A stretch of DNA of 64,000 bases from Ashinkailepas kermadecensis (taxonomy: Eukaryota > Arthropoda > Thecostraca > Neolepadidae): assembly GCA_034440615.1 (NCBI GenBank), contig JAOTOM010005138.1:544001-608000 (forward strand). Reading direction: 5' to 3'. Positions 24,371-39,945 of the stretch are shown piece by piece. The stretch's first letter is position 1, and each line of letters begins with the position of its first letter. The notes under the pieces were generated by a model. The model ran no database searches, had not been told where the DNA came from, and saw only the letters and a program-made list of their open reading frames with translations. A program made the translations under genes and the position numbers.

Positions 24371-24843
24371 TGCTTCTCACGCTGTTATTGTGATAGTACT
24401 GCTCAACATTGAAATATGCAACGCACCACTGAATCATGGTTGCTGCTGAAAATTGCGCAATGGCAATGACTATGGATCAGAACACCGCTCTCCTCTGGAA
24501 TGAAGAGCGAAGGAAATGCATTCAGCTACATGCACGGCAATGAAATGGATCATCGTAATCAAGCGAATTTGATATCTCGGCTCAGTTATTGGTGTCGTTT
24601 ATGCATGCAAAATGTGACAGTGAAACTGCCGCGAACACAATTTGAGCTTCTACCACTGTGGATAGCTACGTAGGACTTTCCATTTGCTAGAATAGAAAAT
24701 GGCAACCAACTGGGAACCAAGCTGTTTGCGTGTTTTTGGATAGCGCTCTGATTCATCACATTGGGCGACCACATTTTTTTTCCTTTCGAAATGTCAAGGC
24801 CTGAAAATAACAATATCGCGTCGCACGAAGGATGTGTCATTGG

Positions 24844-25005
24844 TTGGTTGGTTATTGGTTTTACGACACGTCGACCGTTGAGTCACATAGCGTCGCCAAT
24901 CTCTCACGCCGATTGGTCGCGGGCGAAGAGTAGCGAAAGGTGAGATTCGAACCCACAATCTTTCGATTGCGAGACGAGCATCTTACCCCTAGACCACTCG
25001 TCCCC
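24844..25005 (-). mobile_element. tRNA-Pro-like SINE with 16-bp TSD
   Basis: The reverse complement begins GGGGACGAGTGGTCTAGG and has the B box GGGTTCGAATC. The tail ends in TTTTACGACACG and GGTTATTGG when read on the plus strand. A perfect 16-bp TSD, AAGGATGTGTCATTGG, flanks it at 24828-24843 and 25006-25021. The A-box region GGTCTAGGGGTAAGATG resembles that of tRNA-Pro. It encodes no protein and depends on a partner LINE in trans. Confidence 0.92.
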
Positions 25006-25133
25006 AAGGATGTGTCATTGGGACCGGGAAGTATTCGTATATAGTTCTTCTATTTTTTGCGGGAGGGGGGGGGGCAGCAATGCTTATATTTGTGGTATTG
25101 AAGTGCCGATTTTCTTCCAGCTCGAAATTCTCT

Positions 25134-25190
25134 GGTCTGCACCCCGCGCGGGCCGCAGGGCGAGGGGGGGAGTGCAGACCAGACGATTTT
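25134..25190. repeat. Hairpin with CTGGTCTGCAC arms
   Basis: CTGGTCTGCAC at about 25132-25142 is mirrored by GTGCAGACCAG at about 25170-25181, with a GC-rich loop of about 28 bases. It could be the end of a short inverted-repeat element. Confidence 0.6.
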
Positions 25191-25624
25191 ATGTCGTTCT
25201 GTCATGTAAACCGTACACGTAATCATCAGAGCTCTTCAAAGCTGTGCTTAAGGTGCTGAGCGACTGAAGCTTCCTAGATTGTCGGAGGAATGCAATCGTG
25301 CCCACGGTGATACTATATGCGCCGTAATGGTTCATGCGATGCGCAGTAATACCGTAAACGTTCATACGAAATTTTCCTCTCAGTTTCTACAGACTTGCGC
25401 TGCTGGAGACCTGCAATGCGTTCTTATGTGAGGATGGCGAAACAGCCTCAAGAAGATAATTTGCGGCGGTCTCCGAGCAGCGAGTCACACCTAAAGTTAC
25501 AACGACCACAGACTAACGAGAGACTCAGCCATCCGTGTACGCCACTCCACATGCGCAGACCCCGAGGAACATCCCCCACAAAAAAGCATCAGGTCATTAA
25601 CAATGAAAGTTATGTATGCCCCGG

Positions 25625-25782
25625 GGAACGAGTGGTCTAGGGGTAAGATGCTCGTCTCACAATCGAAAGATTGTGGGTTCGAATCTCACCTGTCGCTACT
25701 CTTCGCCCGAGACCAATCGGCGTGAGAGATTGGCGACGCTATATGACTCAACGGTCGATGTGTCGTAAAATAAATAACCAAC
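25625..25782 (+). mobile_element. tRNA-Pro-like SINE inserted at the head of another SINE
   Basis: The A box is GGTCTAGGGGTAAGATG and the B box GGTTCGAATC at 25676-25685. The body ends GTCGTAAAATAAATAACCAAC. A perfect 13-bp TSD, ATGTATGCCCCGG, occurs at 25612-25624 and 25783-25795. The right copy forms the first bases of the SINE at 25789-26088, so this element landed at the 5' edge of an older SINE. Confidence 0.92.
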
Positions 25783-25788
25783 ATGTAT

Positions 25789-26088
25789 GCCCCGGTAGCT
25801 CAGTTGGTTAGCGCGCTGGCCTGCTCTGGTCTCTCTCCCTGTCCTGGCAACGCAGGGTTCGAGTCGCTTCGCGCGCTCGCATTTAGCCCCCGGCTGGGAG
25901 GGTCAGTTGGCAGCTGGCCCGATAAGGCCGGGGACGAGCTACCGGGCGGCCGTGTCGGTGCATTGACGGCACGTTAAACTTTCGGTTAAAATTCTGCCGT
26001 TGAGCTGGAATTCATGGATCGGATGGTGGGGCCAGGGTTCACGCAACAAACTCTGCTTAGCAATAGGACCCTGGCTCAAAAGGCCACC
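25789..26088 (+). mobile_element. tRNA-derived SINE, second family, about 300 bp
   Basis: The tRNA-like head starts GCCCCGGTAGCTCAG, has an A box TAGCTCAGTTGGTTAGCG and a B box GGTTCGAGTC at 25856-25865. The body contains TCAGTTGGCAGCTGGC, GCCGGGGACGAG and TGCTTAGCAATAG. The head resembles tRNA-Ile/Ala-type genes but is followed by a 230-bp unrelated body, so it is a SINE and not a tRNA gene. A second copy lies inverted at 55323-55619. Confidence 0.9.
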
Positions 26089-27640
26089 CCAACAAGAACT
26101 CGGATATTTTTTTGTTAATGTCCTGTCGTATGTTGTATGTTGATCCCACTTCAGCAATGACAGGCAGCAAATTCAGCTTCATCCTACCACACCAGCGCAA
26201 CGCATGGCTGTTGGGATTGTTGGTGATACATGTGATGTAGCGTATTGTGGTATTCAATGGCATGATGACTATTTATATATGCATAAAGAGCTTTTTAAAT
26301 AATACATCCAACAAGTCGAGAACGAGAAATAGGATGGCCGAATTCCGAGTATCTGCTTTACATCCCCCATCTCTGATAACACTAGGTCAGCGGAGCCCAC
26401 AGAGGTTGACCAGCGAAATTTTCGTCAGACGAAGCCCTGCAGACGAAGCCCTGCTATGTGTGTTAGCTTTGCATCGCTGTGGTGCACGCACGCACGTGTT
26501 CTATTGTGAACGTTCACGAGATCAGAATGTGGGTCCACAGTTCTGGATAGGAGACACGAGAGGGGGTGTCGATCCATGCAACCCATGCAACACCATAGGT
26601 GCTGTAACAAATGTAGCATAGTTTCGATTGGGACATGTCTATCCCAGGGTTGGATTTGTACCAGGGATGTTGTTTTATAAAGCTTTGAGGGGGCAACCGC
26701 CCCCTCAATGCTGGCTTTACCCCCCAATAATTTCAACATTTAACATGGGAGCCTACGGAGTGAGGCCCCAATCAATTTTGGTATGCCCATTGTCTTCACG
26801 TATTTTTCCCCCTTATTAATTTTCAGAAATCAACACCCATGATTTGTACTTTGTAATGATGGGTATGGAGAGGAAATCTATTGGGTAATCAAATACGAAG
26901 ATTATATTTTTCCTCAAACAAGTGACATCCGAAACTCAGTTGGCACTTTCAAATGACTTTCCAGTACTTTGTCACAGAACAGTTCATTGTCAAGCAGCAC
27001 CATTCAACCTCCAAATGAGAAACATGGGAGGATAATTTTCTGGAGAAGATAATATTCTTGATGCCAAGCATCCAGAAACAGTCCGTTTTCCCAACCTTGG
27101 TCCCCGTCTTCCGCGATGGAGACATCCATGTGTGGGTCCTAAGCATAAGTCCCGAGATCCGATCATAAGCCTCGAATCCCAAGATCGAATCAAAAGATAT
27201 CAAGGCCTCCGGCTTGCCAGGATTTCTGCCGACAATTTCACCGAAAGAACCACCATGGTCCATAATCTCTGTATATAGTTTCCGGCCAACAATCTACCAC
27301 AACCCGCAATATTAAGATCTTCCGTTAATCTTTGCTGAAAGGTCCTGCAGGGTCGCAAACCTAACAAATATTTTTTGTTGAAGTATTGGGCAAGTGTCAA
27401 AATAAAATTTCGAATATTTTCTCCACAGGAGTTCCATATACTGCCTACCACCGCAATAAGCTGGCTAAATGCGCCTCAACGAGCATCGCACGGGTTACTT
27501 ACAATGCCATGCATGCGATAATATTTTGTTAGATATATGTTAGAAATTCGATGTCAAAATTAACATTGTAATGGATGCGCACGATCCACAATCCAGATGG
27601 TAGTAACTGCGAAGGATCCATTTGGGCTCAGGATTACGTG
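26089..27640. other. Intronic DNA, possible decayed coding remnant on the minus strand
   Basis: No exon of the PRDM gene was recognised. On the minus strand 27451-26949 has two overlapping open segments (104 and 83 residues) with a normal amino-acid mix and no low-complexity bias, which may be a degraded transposon protein. I cannot name its family. Near 26690 is a palindromic GAGGGGGC-AACC-GCCCCCTC core that resembles G-rich MITE ends seen elsewhere here. Confidence 0.3.
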
Positions 27641-27654
27641 GCCATTACATGAAT

Positions 27655-33075
<5,421 letters not shown>

Positions 33076-33091
33076 GGTTGCCAGCACTTCA

Positions 33092-33158
<67 letters not shown>
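33092..33158. repeat. TA microsatellite
   Basis: A pure TA run of about 66 bases lying 17 bases beyond the right arm of the inverted repeat. Confidence 0.95.
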
Positions 33159-33160
<2 letters not shown>

Positions 33161-33479
33161 CAAAGTTCCGCCTGTTCGGGCAATGTCACATGGCTCAGTC
33201 TCTTTCGAAGATTCCTAATTCAGGCTGTTCGCACAATGTTCTTCTCTTTAAAAGACGGCACAAATGGTTGTTTGCTTCGGCAGTAGCCATTACCTTGATG
33301 GTTCCACCTTACGGCTGGGGAGCCGGCGAAGGCGACCCGCTGTGACTCTCGCTGTGGTGCTGGCCTTGAGTGGCGCTGCGGAGCTGATGTTAGCGGGGCT
33401 GAGCTGGCGCTGAGTGGCGCTCCGTTGCGACGCCAGCTGCGGAGCTGATGCCAGCGATGCTGAGCCGGTGCTGAGCCGC

Positions 33480-33850
33480 TATGACAGATGCGGAGTTGAT
33501 GTCAGCGGTGCTGAGCTGGTGCTGAGCTGGTGCTGAGCTGGTGCTGAGCTGGTGCTGAGCTGGTGCTGAGCTAGTGCTGAGCTGGTGCTGAGCGGTGCTG
33601 AGCTGGTGCTGAGCGGTGCTGAGCGGTGCTGAGCTGGTGCTGAGCGGTGCTGAGATGGTGCTGAGCGGTGCTGAGCTGGTGCTGAGCGGTGCTGAGATGG
33701 TGCTGAGCGGTGCTGAGCGGTGCTGAGCTGGTGCTGAGCGGTGCTGAGCTGGTGCTGAGCGGTGCTGAGCTGGTGCTGAGCGGTGCTGAGCTGGTGCTGA
33801 GCTGGTGCTGAGCTGGTGCTGAGCTGGTGCTGAGCTGGTGCTGAGCGGCG
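33480..33850. repeat. 10/12-bp minisatellite (GCTGAGC[TG]GGT type)
   Basis: Interspersed short units GGTGCTGAGCT (followed by G) and GGTGCTGAGC in mixed order, more than 30 copies, with occasional GAGATGGT variants. Outlying diverged copies reach back to about 33385. The Ser-Ala-Pro-Ala-Gln-His translation on the minus strand is an artefact. Confidence 0.92.
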
Positions 33851-34560
33851 CCGGTGACGTCCGCCGGACGTCCGCAGCTATGAGCCGGCACGAGAACATC
33901 GATTGTCCGTGTCGCGGCCGAGCTGCGCGGACCCAACACAATGAGACCGCATCGTTAGGCGGGCCGCGCGGCGCCTCGCCGTTCCCACTGATGGCTTTGT
34001 CCGACGTGTCTGCGCGCCACTCAATTCAGCTCCTCCGCGCCCAGTCGACATCGATTATAATTGCGCTGAAAGAAGAGTAATTGACCCATTGAAACTTTTA
34101 CACTTGGAGCTGTGTGATTTCGCCCACATGTTGGCTCGCGAAGCGTCGTCAAATATGAAGTAGATTTCGTCGCGCGCCGCGTTATTATGTGCCGAAATTA
34201 TAATAAAACGCCGGTGGGCAAGTGTTAACTGGCCAGTAGGCGGCCGGCGGTGAATGGCTGCAGTTAGTTCGGCGCGCGAGGCTCGTGTGCAGCGTGCTGT
34301 CGACGGGTGGCAGCTGCTCGAGACGGCCGCCGGCCAGTGGACGTGTCCACACATCCGCCCGAGCGGGCGGCCTGCGCGGTGCAACCTCCGCTGCTGTGTA
34401 TCCGCACGCTCGTCTGCAGATCAATCGGCTCGGCGAGTGGGCAGATTGGTAATGTCAACCGGGCGTGGCAGCTTGCCGACCAGTGGGTTTTCATTGCACC
34501 GTGTGAGAACCGCCCGCTCGGCTTCTGTGTAACGCTATAACCCCAGTGCGATGGCACGGA
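33851..34560. promoter_or_regulatory. Candidate conserved intronic regulatory block
   Basis: After the minisatellite, GC-rich DNA alternates with AT-rich cores: ATCGATTATAATTGCGC near 34049, AGAGTAATTGACCC near 34074, GCGTTATTATGTGCC near 34180 and TTATAATAAAACGCC near 34197. Such alternation is common in deeply conserved enhancers of developmental transcription-factor genes. It is 1-1.7 kb upstream of exon C. Functional assignment is inference. Confidence 0.3.
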
Positions 34561-35522
34561 TGGCACGCATACTATGCCGCAAAGCTTGTCATCAAATACA
34601 AAGCTTTTCATAATGAACAGCATAACCCATGGCTAAGCTAGTGTTCACGCACATGGGATACGTTCATCTGAAGTACGTAATTGTTCGGTTGAAGGTTAAC
34701 GCCCATTCGCTTCTTGGACATGATAGAACCGTTAGGTGGCTGATACTGTTGTCATGCTAATTTATAGAGTTGGACTACTACCATGTGGTTCAAACTGCTT
34801 GCCCAATTTGCTCTGCAAGTCATTGCATTGCATGAACTTGCAATCTCCACATCTCAATGGAGTCTAATCTCCACATCTCAATCTAATTTTCTCAGGAAAG
34901 CCGAACTACAGATCACATCATGTATGTGATGTCCCATTCATTGAAGCCTCCATACCACTCACCGTGACCTCGCCGCATCGTAAAGCATCTGCTCTGCTTT
35001 GATCCACACCACTATGATGGCTGCATCCATTGGTGAAAATACATCCGAACAAAGGATAGCAACACAACATAGCGGCCGGAATTTTGCTCTCTTACTTTGT
35101 ATTAGTGTATTTGGATACCCCTTCGATGAAACGCAATAATATTATGTCCACGGGATGAGCATCATTCCGCAAAGGAAGATTGTGTTAGGCTGTGATTGTG
35201 TTTTGTAGGCTGTGATTGTGTTAGGCTGTGTTAGGATGTGAAGGAAGATTGTGTTAGGCTGTGATGATGTTCGACAGGCTTGGTGGATCCGGCACCTTGA
35301 GCGTCCTCTAAATTTACGATCGCATTCCCAGGCCTGATGCACCCCGTGCTGTGCCCTGGATGCTGACGAGCTGTGGCACTGTTTTGGAGAGAACCAGCTT
35401 GTTTTTGAGGTTTGGTTTTGAGGTAACTCTGGGGTCTGAGTTTGGTCGGTGGCAGGAGACTGGCGCAGAGAAATGCTGCGTATGGTTCGCCAAAATCTGA
35501 CAAGAATGGTCCTTTGTTGCAG
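34561..35522. other. Intronic DNA upstream of exon C
   Basis: Contains a direct repeat of ATCTCCACATCTCAAT (34843-34858 and 34869-34884) and a short repeat rich in GGCTGTGATTGTGTT (about 35173-35265). It ends in the pyrimidine tract and acceptor GTCCTTTGTTGCAG at 35509-35522. Confidence 0.6.
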
Positions 35523-35652
35523 AGGGCGACCGGTCGGAGAGCGCCGACGAGAAGAGGGCGGAGCAACAGCGTCGCGAGGAAGAGCTGATAGACGAGGAAG
35601 AGGAGAAGGAGAAGTGCATAACCTGCGGGAAAACGTTCCTCTCGATCTTCGA
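35523..35652 (+). CDS. ham: PRDM3/16 (hamlet-like) exon C: acidic linker and first half of a zinc finger
   Basis: The acceptor TTGTTGCAG ends at 35522; the donor is GA|GTGAGT at 35653, phase 2. The first two bases complete a Glu codon begun by the last base of exon B. The exon encodes a charged linker (GDRSESADEKR, then a Glu-rich run including DEEEEKEK) and the start of a C2H2 finger, CITCGKTFLSIF. The finger's two Cys are in this exon, while its His residues ([10 protein letters not shown]) are in exon D, 4.3 kb away. The spacing Cys-x2-Cys-x12-His-x4-His is restored exactly by splicing. By position it matches the second finger of vertebrate EVI1. Confidence 0.87.
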
Positions 35653-36150
35653 GTGAGTGCCCGTGCATAATGTTGTGGTTAGCTCCTACGCGTTGGATGA
35701 TTTATGTCGTCATTTTGTATTCATTTCCTGACAGTACCATCGCTTCGAAAGTAATTCCCTCAACTTCGCTTGTAGTTCACATACCTACAAGACGTTGATA
35801 ATTCGTTTGGTGTCATGATGTATAGCTTGTATTCCTCAGTTAAATTAAATACCAAAGATTACATTATCCCTGTACAAGAGTGCGCACTACGATCTGCCGC
35901 CTCCCAGTCTCGCGGTCACTTCTAAATCCACAAATGGCATTATTGAACCATTTAGTCTTTTTGTCCCTCCATGTGCATTTGAGTCAGCACAAAGAGCACG
36001 ACCCTGAGTCTCAGGGTGACCTAAAACAGACGCGGCTAGCACTGGCCATGTCTATTTCATGCCCTGTCATCATTTCGCTGATTGTTGTCAATAGCACCGG
36101 GCCAGCTCGTCAAGCCGTGTCTGTTGCGGTTCAGCACCCGTCCACTGTTA
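35653..36150. other. Intronic DNA after exon C
   Basis: Nothing beyond the donor site was recognised. Confidence 0.5.
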
Positions 36151-36192
36151 CACCCCCCCCCCCCCCCCCCCCCCCCACCACTCCCCACTCCC

Positions 36193-36229
<37 letters not shown>

Positions 36230-36235
36230 GCCCCC
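36151..36235. repeat. Poly-C tract and TC microsatellite
   Basis: A run of about 25 C (36151-36176), a short spacer and about 15 copies of TC (36196-36228). Confidence 0.93.
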
Positions 36236-36264
36236 GCCCCCCGGCGTCCCCTCCCGGCGGCAGT

Positions 36265-36640
36265 CAGAGAGTAATTACGGGTGTGATATTCGGCGCTGAC
36301 GGCGGTTAGCTTCGCACATCAGAAGGCGCTGAGCAGATTGATATTGATCAAAGATGCGGCTTCACTGGAATGCACAGATCGGAGCGCGGGAGCACTGGCG
36401 CGGTGCAGTCGCCGCCGCAGACGGTGCGTGGAACGTGCCGGCGGGTCAGTAATTCCCAGCTGCCTTCCGGTGCCTCTATGAATGGATATTGGACGATAAT
36501 TGCTGGCGCTGACGCTAACTGTCCACGTCGCTTCCGGATAAAAATGTCCACGAGCCAAGCGAATGCGGCGCATGCACAGCATCCATAAATAACCACGGCC
36601 AGGTGGTGGGCGAGGGTCACGCCACGTGATTTTGGGAACG
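36265..36640. promoter_or_regulatory. Candidate intronic enhancer
   Basis: The block contains the palindromic homeodomain core GTAATTAC (36271-36278), a TCF/LEF-type ATCAAAG (36347-36353) inside a GATTGATATTGATCAAAG run, CCATAAATAACCACGG (36583-36598; Hox-like and Runt-like cores side by side) and an E-box CAGGTG (36600-36605). Single sites of this kind are frequent by chance; their density in 340 bases of non-repetitive DNA close to exon C is what suggests function. No open frame of note. Confidence 0.3.
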
Positions 36641-37370
36641 TTTCGCGGTACACGGGACGGCCGCTCTGGCCACTAAGTGCGCGAGTTATTCCAACTCACG
36701 GGTGCTGTACGGCAGGCAGGTGATGGCGTTACGTTTCGGATGGAAGCCGCCGTTAGAAACGGTTCACAGGATTCGCACGAGCTAGCCGGTGGAAAGGATG
36801 CGCCATGAAGCAGTGCTCGACAACTCCTGGGGTCATCAAGCATTGGGTGCCTTTGAGGAACGGCAAAGCTTACGTTGCAAGCTGTGCACAAGCTGGAAGG
36901 AATTTCTTGGATGTATCCAATGCTCAGTTCTGAATCGCCGTTCTATGGCTAACTTACTCCATGCAACTAACCTACTTCTACCTGGCACATAACCTACTTC
37001 GTGTACACGTCCTGCTTGGAACGCCATCTTTTCGTTAGTTATTTGGGCTTTAGGGCGCATCGACCATGTTGATCATAGCGCTCATAACAATGTTTTTACC
37101 TAGGTTGTCCGGCCAGGTTTGCTTCTAAAAGTAAAGAGTATTCACAATGCCCTAACAAGTACAATGTCTTTACCTCCCGCAGTAGACGGCAGCAAACCGC
37201 ATTTGCGAGAGGAACCCGAATAGTCCTCCAGTCTGAATCGCATGTTTCAGACTTGAGGTAAAGAAACGCTTGAAACGCTTTCATCATCTTGAAACGCCAC
37301 CTTTTCATCAGTCCATAACATAAATATGCTCTGACAGAACTAATTACACGAGCGTAAGCACTCTCCAATT
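36641..37370. other. Unassigned intronic DNA
   Basis: Near 37036-37075 it shares a segment (GTTATTTGGGCTTTAGGGCGC and TTGATCAT) with 29310-29350, suggesting an unnamed dispersed repeat. No gene recognised. Confidence 0.45.
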
Positions 37371-37455
37371 TCAACTAAGCCACCTGGTCTGGAAGCCACC
37401 TGGTCTGGAAGCCACCTAGTCTGGAGGCCACCTGGTCTGGCCACTCCCAGGTGGT
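37371..37455. repeat. 17-bp minisatellite (GCCACCTGGTCTGGAA)
   Basis: About four to five copies of a unit of about 17 bases; a final partial copy ends near 37455. Confidence 0.85.
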
Positions 37456-37958
37456 CTGCCGTGCGTCGGCGTCGAGCTGCCACAGAGGCCACACCAGCCG
37501 ATGGTGGTGGCGCGTGCCGACGCCCCCGAAGCCCGTCCGAGTTCCGATGAATGGAATACCATCACGGGGTGTCATCAGTGGGTGGGTCGGAACAGGTGCA
37601 TCCGTGGCGCGCGGGGCCACAATTACGCGCGCCACCTCCGGCGCGCCGGCGCCGCCGCCCCGCGCCACGGCGGCGATCGAGCGCGCGACGGCGGCGGGCG
37701 CAGCTGCCGCCGGGCCGGGCGGAGGTGCGGCACACTCGGCGCGCGCTTCCCGCGCCGGCGCGCCGGATTGCGCGTGACGCGACGATTGCGTGCGCGGCCG
37801 TCCGCCACACACCCTGGTGCTTCCGCTTTTGCCACTCACACGCCCTGAGCCCCCGTCCTTCGCACGCCCTGACACCGTCAAGCTCACCCGGGTGCTCTCC
37901 ACTCATAGACTCCGGTGTTTCTCCGCTCCACCTGCACGTGAAGACTGCTGGTTCCAAA
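37456..37958. other. GC-rich intronic block
   Basis: A CpG-rich segment (about 37560-37810) with Ala/Arg/Gly-rich open frames on both strands and no domain. Not considered coding. Confidence 0.4.
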
Positions 37959-38106
37959 CAGAGGCGCACCTAATCATTTTCATGTGGGGCTCCTTCGGCG
38001 GCAAACAAATTTGTTGCCTGGGGGGGGGCACTCAAGCACGCTCACTGAAGATGCGCTTTTTCGTCTCAAAGGGGTGCCTCAGTTCCTCCACCTCTACACA
38101 CCCCTG
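37959..38106. mobile_element. hAT-type MITE, short derivative
   Basis: The left end is CAGAGGCGCACCTAATC and the right end CTCTACACACCCCTG. The flanks GTTCCAAA (37951-37958) and GTCCCAAA (38107-38114) agree at 7 of 8. Internal landmarks ACAAATTTGT, a G tract with GGGCACTC, and GTCTCAAAGGGG match the element at 7608-7904, so this is a shorter copy of that family. Confidence 0.65.
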
Positions 38107-38422
38107 GTCCCAAATTTCTACCAAATGAAGCCCAGGCACTGCATGCACAATGACTACAAGGAATACCACGCATGTGGGTGTGACACAGGTACCGGTAGCG
38201 CACTCAAGCCATCTGCGATCTACGATCTTAGTGTTCCTCATCGTGCGCAGACCGGCCCCCCTCCTCACGCATGCCCCGGCCTCCCGGCGTCCTAGTCTTC
38301 CCGTGCACCTAACCATGGGCTCCGCCAGTGGAAGAAGGCTGAAGGGTGATATTAAGGTTTCCATGCTGATTTTTGCTATTCAATTTCCATAGCGTAGTGT
38401 TTAGTTTCATAATTATTGAGGG

Positions 38423-38591
38423 CATGGCTGGAGATCCCGTGTGGGTCGGGAGGGGGGGGAGGGTCTAGACCGCCCCTAGTTTGATACCTTGCGAACGTTA
38501 ATTTGTCATGCTCCCTATCCAATCTGAAAATATGTTTGGAAAATAAGGACCTCGACCTCACTGGCTTCGTCAGCCCTCCACTCCAGCCCTG
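38423..38591. mobile_element. hAT-type MITE with perfect 8-bp TSD
   Basis: The left end CATGGCTGGAG and the right end CTCCAGCCCTG are inverted copies with one mismatch. The flanking octamers are identical: ATTGAGGG at 38415-38422 and 38592-38599. At 169 bases it cannot encode a transposase. A G tract lies just inside the left end, as in the other copies. Confidence 0.8.
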
Positions 38592-38659
38592 ATTGAGGGG
38601 ACCTATCCAGTCAACCGCCAAGGTGGCGGGGCCTTTTCCCCTTACCTCTCCCCATCCCC

Positions 38660-38905
<246 letters not shown>

Positions 38906-39945
38906 TTTCACCAGTCACGTGGAGTTACGCATCACCGAGCCGGATGGCGTTCGTCGACACACTGAGCCGCACTGCCGAGTCACAGGTTAGCCGCAGACCG
39001 CTATTCGGAACCGCAGTACGTGCGGTCGGGCAGCCCGGGAATGGACGGTGGGGTCGCGCGGCGCTCAGTCCTGTTAGCCGAGAGCGGGTCGCGCTGCTCA
39101 ATCGTGGCCCTTTTTCAATGAACAGTAGCCATGTTATTGTTTCGTTGCACATGCACCATCCGCCGTTTTGGCGTCTGAATGGAAGGGAAGAATAGTGCAG
39201 CTTAGGTGCTTTACCAATGCAAATTGTTCCAAATTTTATGGTCATCCCACAAGCAAATAATTTTCCTATGCCATGCAACTTTGAAATTCACATATTTCAA
39301 ACGCGTAACAAATACTGTTTCAGCATTTCAGTTCGCACTTGGAAACTTCACAGGAAAAGAAAAGCTTCAATTATTTCAACCAGCACCGGACAGAGTCGAA
39401 TGATCTTGGGCTTTTTTATTGGCAGCATGATTTTAATATTCAGTGGAATTTGATGAATCTCCAATATCAAGAGGACTGGACGATGTTTATGGTTTTTATT
39501 TGAAAACGTGCAATTTATAAGAGGCGAAATGACGATACTTAATAACTTGATGATTGGCAATTTGCGGATAATTTCGTAGGTTTATAAAGGTGGAAATTTA
39601 CCCACTAAAGATTGTAAGCTGCATTTAAACACATCACCTATTTCTCAGGGAGGAAAAGGGTGTTTTGTTCCTTTTGCAACCCGGTAAAAAAGGAGAAAGA
39701 ACAGGATCTGAGTACATAAACAAGTTGATGAAAAATCCCTACCATTCGAAAGTAAATGATTACAAGCGCAATCTAAGTCCGGGTAAGATGTTGCCCCCTT
39801 TTACACCACAATATTTAGATAACCAATCAGGCCCACACTCAGCATGTTATGGAACGATTTCATCTCCCAGTCATCAACATTTTCATCTTCCAGTCATCTT
39901 CCTGCAGTGTGCAATGTCACTGACACCTCTCTTCGCCGTCCGCAG
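38906..39945. other. Intronic DNA upstream of exon D
   Basis: AT-rich from about 39200. It ends in the acceptor CTCTTCGCCGTCCGCAG at 39945. The open frame of exon D extends 5' into this intron to about 39665 by chance; the residues there match no PRDM protein and lack the exon's G/C-ending codon use. Confidence 0.75.

Noticed and set aside
25789..25866. Functional tRNA gene
   Set aside because: A and B boxes are present, but the acceptor stem cannot be closed and the sequence continues into a SINE body that has a second copy at 55.3 kb. The tRNA-like heads at 5.85, 17.8, 25.0 and 25.6 kb fail for the same reason.
26640..26760. A further hAT MITE around the GAGGGGGC-AACC-GCCCCCTC core
   Set aside because: G-rich ends are suggestive, but I could not find matching terminal repeats or an 8-bp TSD.
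39665..39945. N-terminal extension of the zinc-finger exon to the first Met of its open frame
   Set aside because: The segment is AT-rich, matches no PRDM protein and lies upstream of a good splice acceptor; the split zinc finger requires exon C to join at 39946.
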